Source: Treponema sp. UBA1747 (GTDB taxonomy: Bacteria > Spirochaetota > Spirochaetia > Treponematales > Treponemataceae). From it: a DNA stretch of 64,000 bases. The stretch lies in NCBI GenBank assembly GCA_002315375.1, contig DCHR01000006.1:75391-139390 (forward strand), in the 5' to 3' direction. Shown in pieces: positions 33,120-41,933 of the stretch. Made by a program: the position numbers and the translations under genes. The notes beneath the pieces were generated by a model. That model saw only the letters and a list, made by a program, of their open reading frames with translations, was not told the origin of the DNA and ran no database searches. How positions within the stretch are numbered: position 1 is the stretch's first letter; each line of letters begins with the position of its first letter.

Positions 33120-34205
33120 ATGAAAAAGATAATTTTAGCTTTATTTGTACTTTTGGCATCAACAGCTGCTGTATTTGCTCAGTCTGATCTTCAGGTTCTG
33201 GCTGTTGTTAAGTATAACAAGAGTGAATCAATTACAGTAAAACAGCTTAAAGCCCGCTGTGAGACTTATGAAAAACAGATTGGTAAAAAACTTTCAATCG
33301 ATGAAAGAAAACAGGTTCTTGATGCACTTATTGAAGAAAAACTGGTGCTTCAGGCTGCTGCAAAAGCAGGAATTTCAATTCCTGACAGCAATGTAACTTC
33401 ATATTTTCTTTCACAGATGAGTGCTCAGGTTGGAGCTCAGGTAACAGAAAAAGAATTGAACGACCTGGTTATGCAGAGCCAGGGAATTTCTCTGGACCAG
33501 CTTCTTCAGAATCAGACAGGTATGAATGTTGCTGAATACAAAACATATCTGAAAAATCAGCTTATTGCACAGCAGTATGTTGTAACACAGAGACAGGCTG
33601 AACTTCAGAAAGTGGCAGCAACTGATGAACAGGTTCGTCAGTTCTATGAAGGCAATAAATCTTCTTTCATCTGGGATGACATGATAAAACTGTTTGCTGT
33701 AGTTATTCCAAAGGGAACAAATGCTGATGAAGCAAAACTTAAGGCAAATGATTTCAGAAACAAACTGGCAGATAAAAAAATAACAACAGACGAAATTATT
33801 GTTCAGGGAACTCCTGCTGATGCCGGTTTCCAGGCTGGAAATCTCCTGGTTCATAAAACTGAAGCTTATGCACTTCAGCTTGGTATGACCTTCAACAATC
33901 TTCTGTGGCTTTTCGGTCAGGATGTAGGATTCCTTTCTGATGTTGAAGAAACAGAAAAGGATTACCGTGTTGTAAAAATCGAAGCTAAATATGACGCAAA
34001 AATGCTTGCAATCAGTGATATTGTTCAGCCTGATACTACAATTACAGTATACGAATATATTCGTAAAACTCTGACACAGCAGCTTCAGATGCAGGCACTT
34101 TCTGCCGCTGCAACTGAAATTTCGAAAGGACTTAATGTTCCGGAAAATGTGGACCTGAAAAAAACAGGTGATGCTTTAACAAAGCTTTTGGATTGGAGTA
34201 ACTAA
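33120..34205 (+). CDS. Periplasmic SurA-like peptidyl-prolyl isomerase/chaperone
   Basis: 361 aa with a signal peptide (MKKIILALFVLLASTAAVFAQ). The N-terminal helical SurA-type domain has EKQIGKKLSIDERKQVLDALIEEKLVLQAA, followed by a helical bundle and a parvulin-like segment that looks reduced (ADAGFQAGNLLVHKTEAYAL). It corresponds to the treponemal 'basic membrane protein Tpn39b' locus by position (memory). Its role is probably folding of envelope proteins. The GAGGTAGAGAA upstream serves as ribosome site; the nusB start follows immediately. Confidence 0.8.
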   Translation: MKKIILALFVLLASTAAVFAQSDLQVLAVVKYNKSESITVKQLKARCETYEKQIGKKLSIDERKQVLDALIEEKLVLQAAAKAGISIPDSNVTSYFLSQMSAQVGAQVTEKELNDLVMQSQGISLDQLLQNQTGMNVAEYKTYLKNQLIAQQYVVTQRQAELQKVAATDEQVRQFYEGNKSSFIWDDMIKLFAVVIPKGTNADEAKLKANDFRNKLADKKITTDEIIVQGTPADAGFQAGNLLVHKTEAYALQLGMTFNNLLWLFGQDVGFLSDVEETEKDYRVVKIEAKYDAKMLAISDIVQPDTTITVYEYIRKTLTQQLQMQALSAAATEISKGLNVPENVDLKKTGDALTKLLDWSN

Positions 34206-34604
34206 GTGTCTAGAAGAAAGGGAAGAGTCCTGGCTTTCCAGGGATTATATTCATGGGATGTTGGTAAGAATCCGCTGGAAGAGATTCTCAGTTTTACATG
34301 GCCTGAAGCTAAAGATGAAGAAGCTGAAGCATTTGCAGGACTTGTTATCAGCGGTACTGTAGAACATATTGAAGAAATTGATGCAAAAATTGCTTCACAC
34401 CTTTCAGCATCCTGGACAATGGACCGTATCAATAAGGTTTCTCTTGCAATTCTTCGGACAAGTGTTTATGAATTGATTTACCAGAGCGATGCTGAAGCAA
34501 AGGTTGTAATTGATGAAGCTGTAGAAATCGCCAAGAAATATGGTGAAGACGGAAGTTTCAAATTCATAAATGCAGTTCTGGACAATGTAAAGAACGAAAA
34601 ATAA
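34206..34604 (+). CDS. nusB: Transcription antitermination factor NusB
   Basis: 132 aa all-helical RNA-binding protein for rRNA antitermination. RRKGRVLAFQGLYSWDVG at the start, LAILRTSVYELIYQSDAEAKVVIDEAVEIAKKYG and SFKFINAVLDNV at the end are diagnostic. It begins with GTG directly after the rotamase stop (TAAGTG), so the genes are coupled. Confidence 0.95.
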   Translation: MSRRKGRVLAFQGLYSWDVGKNPLEEILSFTWPEAKDEEAEAFAGLVISGTVEHIEEIDAKIASHLSASWTMDRINKVSLAILRTSVYELIYQSDAEAKVVIDEAVEIAKKYGEDGSFKFINAVLDNVKNEK

Positions 34605-34659
34605 ATAAATTGAATATGGAATGATTTTTAATCAGGAAATATTCAGGGAGAAAAGCGCT

Positions 34660-36540
34660 TTGAGTAGAAAAGAAAACGCAGTTAAATGTGTGAAAAGATT
34701 CTCTCAGAGTGCTTTTTTTATTTTAACTCTGGTTTGTGTTTTGGGATTTTCTTCCTGTTCAACCAGGGCAAAATCTACAAGTCTTGCCAGCCGTTTTGAA
34801 ATTGTCGATTCCCTGATTACTCACAGTCAGACAAAGGATGCTCTGAAAGAGCTGAAAAAAATCAGCAAGAATGTTTATGACAACTGGACTTATATTGGTC
34901 TTTACAAACGTTATAATCTCCTTGGAGAAAAAGAAAGTGCAGAAAAAATTCTGAAGAAAGGGCTGAAAAAAAGTCCGAAGAATCCGGAACTGTCTGCAGT
35001 TTATTCCAAGTTTTTGATTCAAAACAACCGTTTTTCAGAGGCTGAGAAAATATCTGAATGTCTTCAGAATTCCCGTTATGCTTCCATCTATGCCGAAAGC
35101 GTTTTTAAAAATCATCTTTCAGAAATAAGCGGTAATAAGCCGTCTCTTCTTTATGAGGACGGAAAGTATTTTGATCTTTACTGGGATTCCTATAATGCAA
35201 GCAGAAATCCTGTTTGGCTCAGAGACTGTGCTGTAGTTTATCTGGTAAAAGGAAAGTATGACGGGGCATCGGAAATTGCACCTCAGGCCTTCAATGATTC
35301 GGATGATGCTTATTTCTGGGCACAGGTTCATTTTGACTCCGGGAATTATGTATCGGCGGTAAATGCCTGTGAGGCTTCCATGTATTATCTGGAAAGTCTT
35401 CAGAAAAAGATTTCTTCGAATTCCAGCGAAATAAAAGTAGCTGCCCTTGAATCGGACTGTTACAATGCTCTTGCTGATAATTACAATGCCCATCAGATCC
35501 GTGAAAAAGTTCTGTGTGATTATGTTACCGGCGAAGACCTTCAGGAAAATCTTTCGGATGAAGAAAAGTCCCTTCTTCCTCTGGTTGTTGTAAACAGTGC
35601 TCTTGAAGAAAAGTCTCTTGGCAATGAAGAAAGATCAAGTTCACTTCTGGCATACAGCGTAATGAATTATCCGGAATTTGTTCCGGGACTTATTGGTTAC
35701 GCAAACTTTGCCTATGAATCAAATCTGGGGCGTCGTGAAGATGATGAAATAACTGCCCTCAGAAAAGCCGGTCTGAAAACTCTGGAAATGGAACGTTATG
35801 ATAACAGGGCAAAAATTCCTTTAAGTGATGCTTTGTACAGACTGGATCAGGCTCTGATGAAAATCAAGGATCCGTATTTGTATATTACCCGCCTTGATTT
35901 GAAATACAAATCAAATCCTTCTCTGACTGTGAGAGACAAGACTGCGGATTTATGGAAGCTGCTGGAAGAAAGTTCTACTGAAACTGTTAAGTATCATGAT
36001 ATTCTTGTTCTTTATACTGTGAACTTCCTTCTGGAAAACAGTATGGAAGATGATGCAGAAATGATTTTCCGAAAATATATGGCGGTGAAATATTCTCTGG
36101 ATGCAAAACAGGATTTCTTTGATCAGATTGCTGACCTGACCCGAACCGTTGATGTTCCGGATCTGGAAATGGCTGCACATTTTGCCTTGAAAAACAAGAA
36201 AGTGGATGAAGCACTCCGAATGTACGAGTTCTGTGTTTTTGAAAGCGCGGGAAGCAGAGCCGGTGATATTTCTCCAAAGGTTTCTTCTGAATCTGCAATG
36301 AACCTGGCAAATATGTATTACGGGCTTGCTTTGAAAGATAAAGCCATGAACTTATATGGAAAAATTGCTGCAAGAGAAACAAATGCACGGATGAGGTCCA
36401 TGGCATTTTATAGAATTGCAGAAATTAATTACGCTTTCGGGGATTACCAGAATGCATTGCGTTCTGCTGATTACGCCTGTTCTATTGACCCTGAAAATGC
36501 TCAGGCTCATCTTTTGAAAACAAAGATTACTTCAAAGTAA
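34660..36540 (+). CDS. TPR-repeat lipoprotein
   Basis: 626 aa from the TTG at 34660, which has GGGAG 9 nt upstream; the alternative ATG at 34621 adds 13 residues and has no good ribosome site. The signal peptide ends in a lipobox (LGFSSC). The remainder is helical with tetratricopeptide-type pairs, clearest near LGEKESAEKILKKGLKKSPK and at the C-terminus (AFGDYQNALRSADYACSIDP). Such proteins usually serve as scaffolds in envelope assembly. It ends 94 nt before the secretin gene and could be co-transcribed with it. Confidence 0.75.
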   Translation: MSRKENAVKCVKRFSQSAFFILTLVCVLGFSSCSTRAKSTSLASRFEIVDSLITHSQTKDALKELKKISKNVYDNWTYIGLYKRYNLLGEKESAEKILKKGLKKSPKNPELSAVYSKFLIQNNRFSEAEKISECLQNSRYASIYAESVFKNHLSEISGNKPSLLYEDGKYFDLYWDSYNASRNPVWLRDCAVVYLVKGKYDGASEIAPQAFNDSDDAYFWAQVHFDSGNYVSAVNACEASMYYLESLQKKISSNSSEIKVAALESDCYNALADNYNAHQIREKVLCDYVTGEDLQENLSDEEKSLLPLVVVNSALEEKSLGNEERSSSLLAYSVMNYPEFVPGLIGYANFAYESNLGRREDDEITALRKAGLKTLEMERYDNRAKIPLSDALYRLDQALMKIKDPYLYITRLDLKYKSNPSLTVRDKTADLWKLLEESSTETVKYHDILVLYTVNFLLENSMEDDAEMIFRKYMAVKYSLDAKQDFFDQIADLTRTVDVPDLEMAAHFALKNKKVDEALRMYEFCVFESAGSRAGDISPKVSSESAMNLANMYYGLALKDKAMNLYGKIAARETNARMRSMAFYRIAEINYAFGDYQNALRSADYACSIDPENAQAHLLKTKITSK

Positions 36541-36633
36541 GGGATTTTCCCCAAGTTTTTGAATCCTTTCATTTTTATAAAATCAATTTTCCTTTTTTAA
36601 CTGAAAAAACAAATACTTTCATTGAGGTAAAAA

Positions 36634-38640
36634 ATGAAAGTTTGCAGATGTATTTTTGCGGTATTTGTTTTTCTGATGTTTTCAACGGGAAAAAATTTTC
36701 TTTTTGCTGAAGGTTATTTTTCCTGGGATTTTCCCGAGACAGAAATAAAAGATATTCTTTTTGCTGTTTCCCTTGATTCAGGCATTTCAATTACTGCGGA
36801 TGATACTGTCAGAGGAAAGGTTGATTTCAGATATTATGGAAATGATTTTGACGAGGCCTTCAATTCTTTATTAACTTCATCTCGGCTTTATGTGAACAAG
36901 GGGTCAAAAACCTGGACTGTAAGCAGGGTGCTTGTTTATGAAGACAATGGATTTTGTTTTCTTGATTGCAGTGATGCAAGACCGGTTTCTGTTATTGAAA
37001 AAGTTTCAAAAAAATTTTCCCTGAATATCACTTATGATCAGATTCCTGCCGGTGAAATAACTCTGCATCTTAAAACTCAAACCCCTGAACAGCTGATGGA
37101 TAAACTGGTTTCAGTTTTTCAGGGGTTTTCTCTGAAAGAAAAAAATAATTCATTTCATATCGCAAAGGAAAGCGGATACGGAAATACACGGGAAATTAAA
37201 AAGAGAAACGCAGACTGCATAAAAATCCTTGGGGACGGAAAAATCAGCATCAATACAGAAGACATTATTTTTGGAAATGCGGTGGGAAGTCTTCTGGAAC
37301 AGGCAGGAAAAGAATTCTGCTTTCTGGGAAATGTTGATATAAAGTGTGTCCGTTCCGTATGCACCGCAGAAAATTTTGAAGCGGCTTTGAGTCTGCTTTG
37401 CGCCCAGAACGGGTTTAAGTTTCAGGTAACAGAAAATGTTTATTATCTGATGCCGTCTTCAGAGGAAAAAAACCGCCTTGTAAACGGAGCAAAGGAATGG
37501 TGTTTCTTTAATCTGAAATACACTGTGCCTGGAAAAATGATTCCTTTGCTTCAGAAACGCTTCGGGAAAATCGAAAATGTTTTTTCTGATGAAGAAAAGA
37601 TTTCCGGCTTCTGGCTGAAGGTTTCAGACGAAGAGAAAAATCAAGTAGAAGCTTTTCTTCAGGAAGCAGATGTCCAGAAAAAGACCTGGATTATTCCCCT
37701 GAAACATATAAAAGCAGATGAGTTTATGAAACGGCTGCCGCCTTCTGTGGACAGGGGAAGCATTTCGGAAGCGGACGGAAACTGCTGCCTCTATTTTTCG
37801 GGAACTGAGGATGCCTACAAAAAGGTTCTGGGGGAAATAGAACTTTGTGACAGACCTCAGACAAGACTGAAATATGATCTTCTGATTCTTCAATACGATG
37901 ATGTTTCAGAAAATAAATGGACTGTAAATTACAGTGCCCGGTCCCTGAAGCCCGGAAATTCCAGTTCCTTTTCTGCACAGCTTGGAAGTGTACTGGGCCT
38001 TAATCTGAATGTTCTGGCTGCTTTCGGCCTGGATTTTGCTGTATCCCTTCAGAATTCAATTTCAGAAAACAAAATCAAAGTTTTTGCGGATACCTCTCTT
38101 CACGGAGTTGCAGGAAAAGAAATCAATTTTACAAATACAAATACTTACCGTTACAGAGACAATAATCTGGATCCGGAAACAGGAAAACCGGTTTATTCCG
38201 GAGTAACCCGTGAAATAACTTCCGGTCTGAAGCTGGACATAAATGCCTGGGTGGGAGAAGACGGAATGATTACCAGTTCTGTCAGAGCGTCTGTTTCCAG
38301 ACAGGGAGCGGACACATCGGGAATAACCGGAAATCCGCCGCCAACGAGTGAAAAAGTTGTGACGACTGAAATCTGCGGCAGGTCCGGAGAACCTCTGGTT
38401 TTAAGCGGCCTTGTTCAGGACGGTGAAACTGTTGAACTGGCACGGACACCTTTCTTTTCGCGAATTCCGATTATAGGAAAATTATTCAAATCTGAAAATA
38501 AAAATGTGGAGAAAACACAGATGGTCATTTATCTGGTTCCTTTTATTGAGAACGAGAAGAAAGAAGAAAGTTTAACTTATGATGCAGTCTGGTTTTCAAA
38601 GAGGAGGGAAGCCTTATGCAGAATTATGAATTCAAACTGA
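36634..38640 (+). CDS. Type II secretion secretin (GspD-like)
   Basis: 668 aa outer-membrane channel subunit. After a signal peptide (residues 1-~25) an N0/STN-like domain (YFSWDFPETEIKDILFAVS) and N1-N3-type repeats follow. The C-terminal secretin domain has GREITSGLKLDINAWV-like and GEPLVLSGLVQDG motifs, then FFSRIPIIGKLFKS near 615, which are highly diagnostic. It is the first gene of the T2SS-like operon; its end overlaps the ATPase gene by 25 nt. I see no S-domain pilotin motif beyond the secretin end. GAGG precedes the ATG. Confidence 0.9.
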   Translation: MKVCRCIFAVFVFLMFSTGKNFLFAEGYFSWDFPETEIKDILFAVSLDSGISITADDTVRGKVDFRYYGNDFDEAFNSLLTSSRLYVNKGSKTWTVSRVLVYEDNGFCFLDCSDARPVSVIEKVSKKFSLNITYDQIPAGEITLHLKTQTPEQLMDKLVSVFQGFSLKEKNNSFHIAKESGYGNTREIKKRNADCIKILGDGKISINTEDIIFGNAVGSLLEQAGKEFCFLGNVDIKCVRSVCTAENFEAALSLLCAQNGFKFQVTENVYYLMPSSEEKNRLVNGAKEWCFFNLKYTVPGKMIPLLQKRFGKIENVFSDEEKISGFWLKVSDEEKNQVEAFLQEADVQKKTWIIPLKHIKADEFMKRLPPSVDRGSISEADGNCCLYFSGTEDAYKKVLGEIELCDRPQTRLKYDLLILQYDDVSENKWTVNYSARSLKPGNSSSFSAQLGSVLGLNLNVLAAFGLDFAVSLQNSISENKIKVFADTSLHGVAGKEINFTNTNTYRYRDNNLDPETGKPVYSGVTREITSGLKLDINAWVGEDGMITSSVRASVSRQGADTSGITGNPPPTSEKVVTTEICGRSGEPLVLSGLVQDGETVELARTPFFSRIPIIGKLFKSENKNVEKTQMVIYLVPFIENEKKEESLTYDAVWFSKRREALCRIMNSN

Positions 38641-39992
38641 CTCCGGCTTACTGTTTGTATAACGGTGCTGCGGTTTATGAACAGAACGGAACTAATATCA
38701 CTTTTATTACTGAAGGAGGTGAAGACAGTGTTCTGAGAAAACGACTGGAAAAAGCTTTTCTGAATCATGTTGCATATGTCATGAAGAGGGAAGATTGTGA
38801 TCCGTCTTATAAAACTCTGCCTAAGGTTGAATTTATCACAGGAAGTCATGATGAAGTGAGGAACTGCATAACCCGTTTGTTTCATGAGAATAACTCCGGT
38901 CAGAAAAACAGGGAAGAAAAAAAACGGAGTGAAAATGAAGCTGCGGCTATTCTTCTTCTTGATTCAATTCTCGATGAAGGAAGGCGGAAAAATGTGACAG
39001 ATATTCATATCGAGTGCTGCTGTATCCGCTTCCGTCGGAACGGAAAGCTGGAAGATTATGCTTCTATTCAGAAAGAGAGGAATGATGAACTTCTGGTAAG
39101 AATCAAGCTTCTGGCAGGTTTGAATGTTCTTGAAAAACGTGAGAATCAGAACGGCCAGTTTGTATATGGAGATGTTAATCCGCTTTTTGTCCGAGTGTCA
39201 GTAATACCTGTTGCCGGGGATTCGTCTGAAGACAGTGAAGAGTCGGTGGTAATGCGGCTTCTGGATACGAGCAGGGTTCCTCTGGGACTGACTCATCTTG
39301 GATTCAGCGACCGGCAGCTGATTGCAGTTGGAAAACTTATGGATAACAGGAACGGACTGATTCTTGTGTGCGGAGCTACGGGTTCCGGAAAATCAACAAC
39401 TGCAGCGTCAATGCTTATGGATATAGTTCGATTATCAAAGGGAACTAAAAAACTCATAAGTATGGAAGATCCTCCGGAATATGTGATTCCCGGAGTTACT
39501 CAGATAAAAATCAGTGGTAATTCCGGCATGACTTATGATTCGGCTCTTGAGAATATTTTCAGACAGGATCCTGATGTGATTATGATTGGAGAAATCAGAA
39601 ATATGAATGGAGCTCGGACAGCATTAAGGGCTGCTATGACAGGACATCTTGTAATCGCAACTCTGCATACCGACAGTGCGGCTTCAAGTGTGTACCGGCT
39701 GATGGACCTGGGGTGTTCCGAAAAAATTCTTTCTTCGGTTTTGAGGGGAGTGATTATTCAGGAACTGGAACATGAGGATGGGGAAACAGTCCTGATGGCT
39801 GACATTTGCAGTGTGACTGATGAAATTGAAAAGGTTTTGTGCATGAGCGGAAAAATGAACAGCGGAATAATAGACAATGCATTTGTTCATGTTACTAACG
39901 TTCCGGAACTTATGGTCAGGGCAGGAAAGCGATTAACACAGAAGTATATTCAGACTTCAGGTTCTGATTCCATTATGGCGGAATCCATTTGA
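38616..39992 (+). CDS. Type II secretion ATPase (GspE-like)
   Basis: 458 aa hexameric motor. Walker A is GATGSGKS (253-260), the Asp box SMEDPPEYVIPGV follows, Walker B is DPDVIMIGEIRNM (~320), and the His box is TGHLVIATLHTDSA. The N-terminal domain is short. The tetracysteine zinc motif of classical GspE/PilB is absent. GAGGAGGGAAG precedes the ATG within the end of the secretin gene. Confidence 0.93.
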   Translation: MQNYEFKLTPAYCLYNGAAVYEQNGTNITFITEGGEDSVLRKRLEKAFLNHVAYVMKREDCDPSYKTLPKVEFITGSHDEVRNCITRLFHENNSGQKNREEKKRSENEAAAILLLDSILDEGRRKNVTDIHIECCCIRFRRNGKLEDYASIQKERNDELLVRIKLLAGLNVLEKRENQNGQFVYGDVNPLFVRVSVIPVAGDSSEDSEESVVMRLLDTSRVPLGLTHLGFSDRQLIAVGKLMDNRNGLILVCGATGSGKSTTAASMLMDIVRLSKGTKKLISMEDPPEYVIPGVTQIKISGNSGMTYDSALENIFRQDPDVIMIGEIRNMNGARTALRAAMTGHLVIATLHTDSAASSVYRLMDLGCSEKILSSVLRGVIIQELEHEDGETVLMADICSVTDEIEKVLCMSGKMNSGIIDNAFVHVTNVPELMVRAGKRLTQKYIQTSGSDSIMAESI

Positions 39993-40003
39993 AAGGGGTG
40001 GGT

Positions 40004-40954
40004 ATGACAAATCTGACTGCGAAAAAAATCTTTACGGAAAGCCTTAAGGATCTTGTTTCAGAAAAGCTGACTTTGTTTCAGGCTTTGAAAATAATGGCGG
40101 AATCCAGAATCGGTGCAAGGAAAATAAAACTGGCTTCAGATGATCTTGCAAAGGAAATAGAAAAGGGACACAAGCTTTCGACATCGCTTTTGACCTGTCC
40201 TGAAATTGATTTTGACAGTGTTTATATTTCTTTTATTTCCTTTGCAGAACAAAGCGGGAATTTTGTTCAGATTCTGGACTATCTTCTGGAAAGAACAAAA
40301 AGAGAGGAAGAATCCAGAAATGCTTTTTTGGGAGCAATGACTTATCCGGTTCTGGTGATCTCCCTGGTGATTGTTATGGCTGCTTTTTTTGTTACGTCAG
40401 GATTCGGTTTTGTCCGGAATCTTTTGCCGGAGGGTATGGACAGCGGGGAAACTGCCAGAACGTTTGCCTGGATTCTTTTAAGTTTCTTTTTGATTTCGGG
40501 TGCCTTTATTTTCTTTCTCTGGAACACAATAAATGACACGAAGCTTTATGAAGCTTTTCTTGCGGGAGGCTTTCTGGTTGAGAACGGGATAAACCTGGCT
40601 GTTGCGGTAGGAATGGCCGCAGAAATCGCCGGAGTGGATAACAAAAACGGGATCTGTTTTGAAAAAGCCAGGGAAGGGCTCGAATACGGAATGGACCTTC
40701 GTTCTGCTTTCTTCAGGGTCAAAAACAGCAGTCTACAGAACAAGATTGAAATGGCTTTATTTCTGGCTGAAGAAACAGGGAATAAAAAACAGGTTCTTTT
40801 GAAAATCGCTGATGAAATGAAAAAGGAAAACGAAAGAAAAAGAAAACTGTGTCTGACATTGATTGAGCCCGCTTTTATTTTACTTACAGGAGTTTTTCTA
40901 CTGGAAATAGTAATAAGTATTGTGCTGCCGGTAGTGACAGATATGGGATTTTAA
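40004..40954 (+). CDS. Type II secretion inner-membrane platform (GspF-like)
   Basis: 316 aa polytopic protein. Typical signatures are ALKIMAESRIGARKI-type helices, a first membrane span around MTYPVLVISLVIVMAAFF, a second near ILLSFFLISGAFIFFL and a C-terminal span IEPAFILLTGVFLLEIV. The start at 40004 is preceded by AAGGGGTGGG; upstream TTG/GTG codons in the same frame overlap that site. It begins 12 nt after the ATPase stop. Confidence 0.9.
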   Translation: MTNLTAKKIFTESLKDLVSEKLTLFQALKIMAESRIGARKIKLASDDLAKEIEKGHKLSTSLLTCPEIDFDSVYISFISFAEQSGNFVQILDYLLERTKREEESRNAFLGAMTYPVLVISLVIVMAAFFVTSGFGFVRNLLPEGMDSGETARTFAWILLSFFLISGAFIFFLWNTINDTKLYEAFLAGGFLVENGINLAVAVGMAAEIAGVDNKNGICFEKAREGLEYGMDLRSAFFRVKNSSLQNKIEMALFLAEETGNKKQVLLKIADEMKKENERKRKLCLTLIEPAFILLTGVFLLEIVISIVLPVVTDMGF

Positions 40955-40968
40955 AAGAGGAAAAAAGT

Positions 40969-41436
40969 ATGAAGGAGAAGAAAAATGAACAGAGCAAATC
41001 GGACGGTTTCACCTTTGTTGAAACAATTGTGGTACTCAGTATTATTGCGGTTCTTGCGGCAGGGACAACAGTTTCTGCGGGGAAGCTTCTTGAAAAGGCC
41101 AGGCAGGTTTCTGCGTCATCGCAAATTGAACAATATTCCGCGGGGCTCCAGAGTTACTTCCTTGATTGCGGAAGATTTCCTACGACAGATCAGGGACTTT
41201 GGGCATTGTGGGAAAAACCTGAACTCTACCCGGTACCGGAAAAATGGAACGGGCCCTACATCGACAGGCAGCCTTCCAAAGATCCATGGGGTACAGATTA
41301 CAGGTATATCTGCCGTGGAAGCGGAATTATGCCCGGAGAGGTTCCTGAGGGTTTGCCCTATGTACTTTATTCCTGCGGCCCGGACGGAAAAGAAGGTTTT
41401 GAAGGAGAAGAAGATGATGTGCTTTCGTGGAAATAG
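40969..41436 (+). CDS. Major pseudopilin (GspG-like)
   Basis: 155 aa. A short basic leader ends at a prepilin site DG|FTFVETIVVLSIIAVL with Glu5 of the mature chain. The GspG-type C-terminal signatures are GRFPTTDQGLWALWEKPE, YPVPEKWNGPYID, PWGTDYRY and SCGPDGKEG, including the acidic calcium-binding loop (EGEEDDVLSW). It is the only protein in the operon with a classical prepilin cleavage motif; the peptidase gene is not in the window. Confidence 0.95.
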   Translation: MKEKKNEQSKSDGFTFVETIVVLSIIAVLAAGTTVSAGKLLEKARQVSASSQIEQYSAGLQSYFLDCGRFPTTDQGLWALWEKPELYPVPEKWNGPYIDRQPSKDPWGTDYRYICRGSGIMPGEVPEGLPYVLYSCGPDGKEGFEGEEDDVLSWK

Positions 41437-41605
41437 TATTGGTTCAATAGCGGTTATTGTACTGCTTTGTACGGTTTTTGGCGAAGCTTTGAACGGAGTA
41501 AGCAGAATGCTTAAGGCACAGACAGAGCTGAGTGAAAAGAAGTATGAAAGACTTTGTGAAGATATGGAAAAATTGAACCTGGAGGCCTTAGATGAAAGTT
41601 TTTGA
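41414..41605 (+). CDS. 63-aa membrane protein, pseudopilin-like shape
   Basis: Not recognised. It has one N-terminal hydrophobic helix (GSIAVIVLLCTVFGEAL) followed by a charged helix (KAQTELSEKKYERLCEDMEKLN). This resembles the stem of a minor pseudopilin, but there is no Gly-Phe/Glu5 cleavage site. It overlaps the end of gspG by 23 nt and the next gene by 14 nt; GGAGAAGA is the ribosome site. A second in-frame ATG follows at 41417. Small, so only moderately certain. Confidence 0.6.
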   Translation: MMCFRGNSIGSIAVIVLLCTVFGEALNGVSRMLKAQTELSEKKYERLCEDMEKLNLEALDESF

Positions 41606-41933
41606 TCTTGTTCTTTTTCTGAGCGTTTTTGTCTGTTTTTCAGGATTGTATGGAAAATCTTTGACCAGAACACTTAAGACTGCTGAAGAGAAAATAATCC
41701 TCCAGAAGAAAACGGATTCTACAGAGTTTATAGCATCCAGTTTCAGAAGTACCTGCGAGGGCTTGGGCTTTTCAAGTTTCGAGGACTGGAAGGAAACCTG
41801 CCGCACAATGTGGAATCTTGAAAGTATAGGATATGAAAAGAAAAACGGCGTGTGGCATGGGTTCTGGAGTGGTTCTTTGGGCGAAGGCGAAGTTTATCAG
41901 AAGGAAAAGAAATATGAAAACTTTTCTGAATAG
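41592..41933 (+). CDS. 113-aa secreted or membrane protein in T2SS operon
   Basis: Not recognised. N-terminal hydrophobic segment (VFDLVLFLSVFVCFSGLYG), which may be a signal peptide or anchor, then a helix (LTRTLKTAEEKIILQKK) and a Cys- and Trp-containing part (STCEGLGF...DWKETCRTMWNLESIGYE). It has the stem-plus-globule layout of a minor pseudopilin without the prepilin motif. GGAGG lies upstream. It overlaps both neighbours by 14-20 nt, so it is translated with them. Confidence 0.6.
   Translation: MKVFDLVLFLSVFVCFSGLYGKSLTRTLKTAEEKIILQKKTDSTEFIASSFRSTCEGLGFSSFEDWKETCRTMWNLESIGYEKKNGVWHGFWSGSLGEGEVYQKEKKYENFSE

Noticed and set aside
36634..41436. Type IV pilus rather than T2SS
   Set aside because: The single pseudopilin has the GspG C-terminal signatures and calcium-site loop, and no pilT, pilC/Y or pilin diversity is present; T2SS-like is the better fit, though the accessory genes are atypical.
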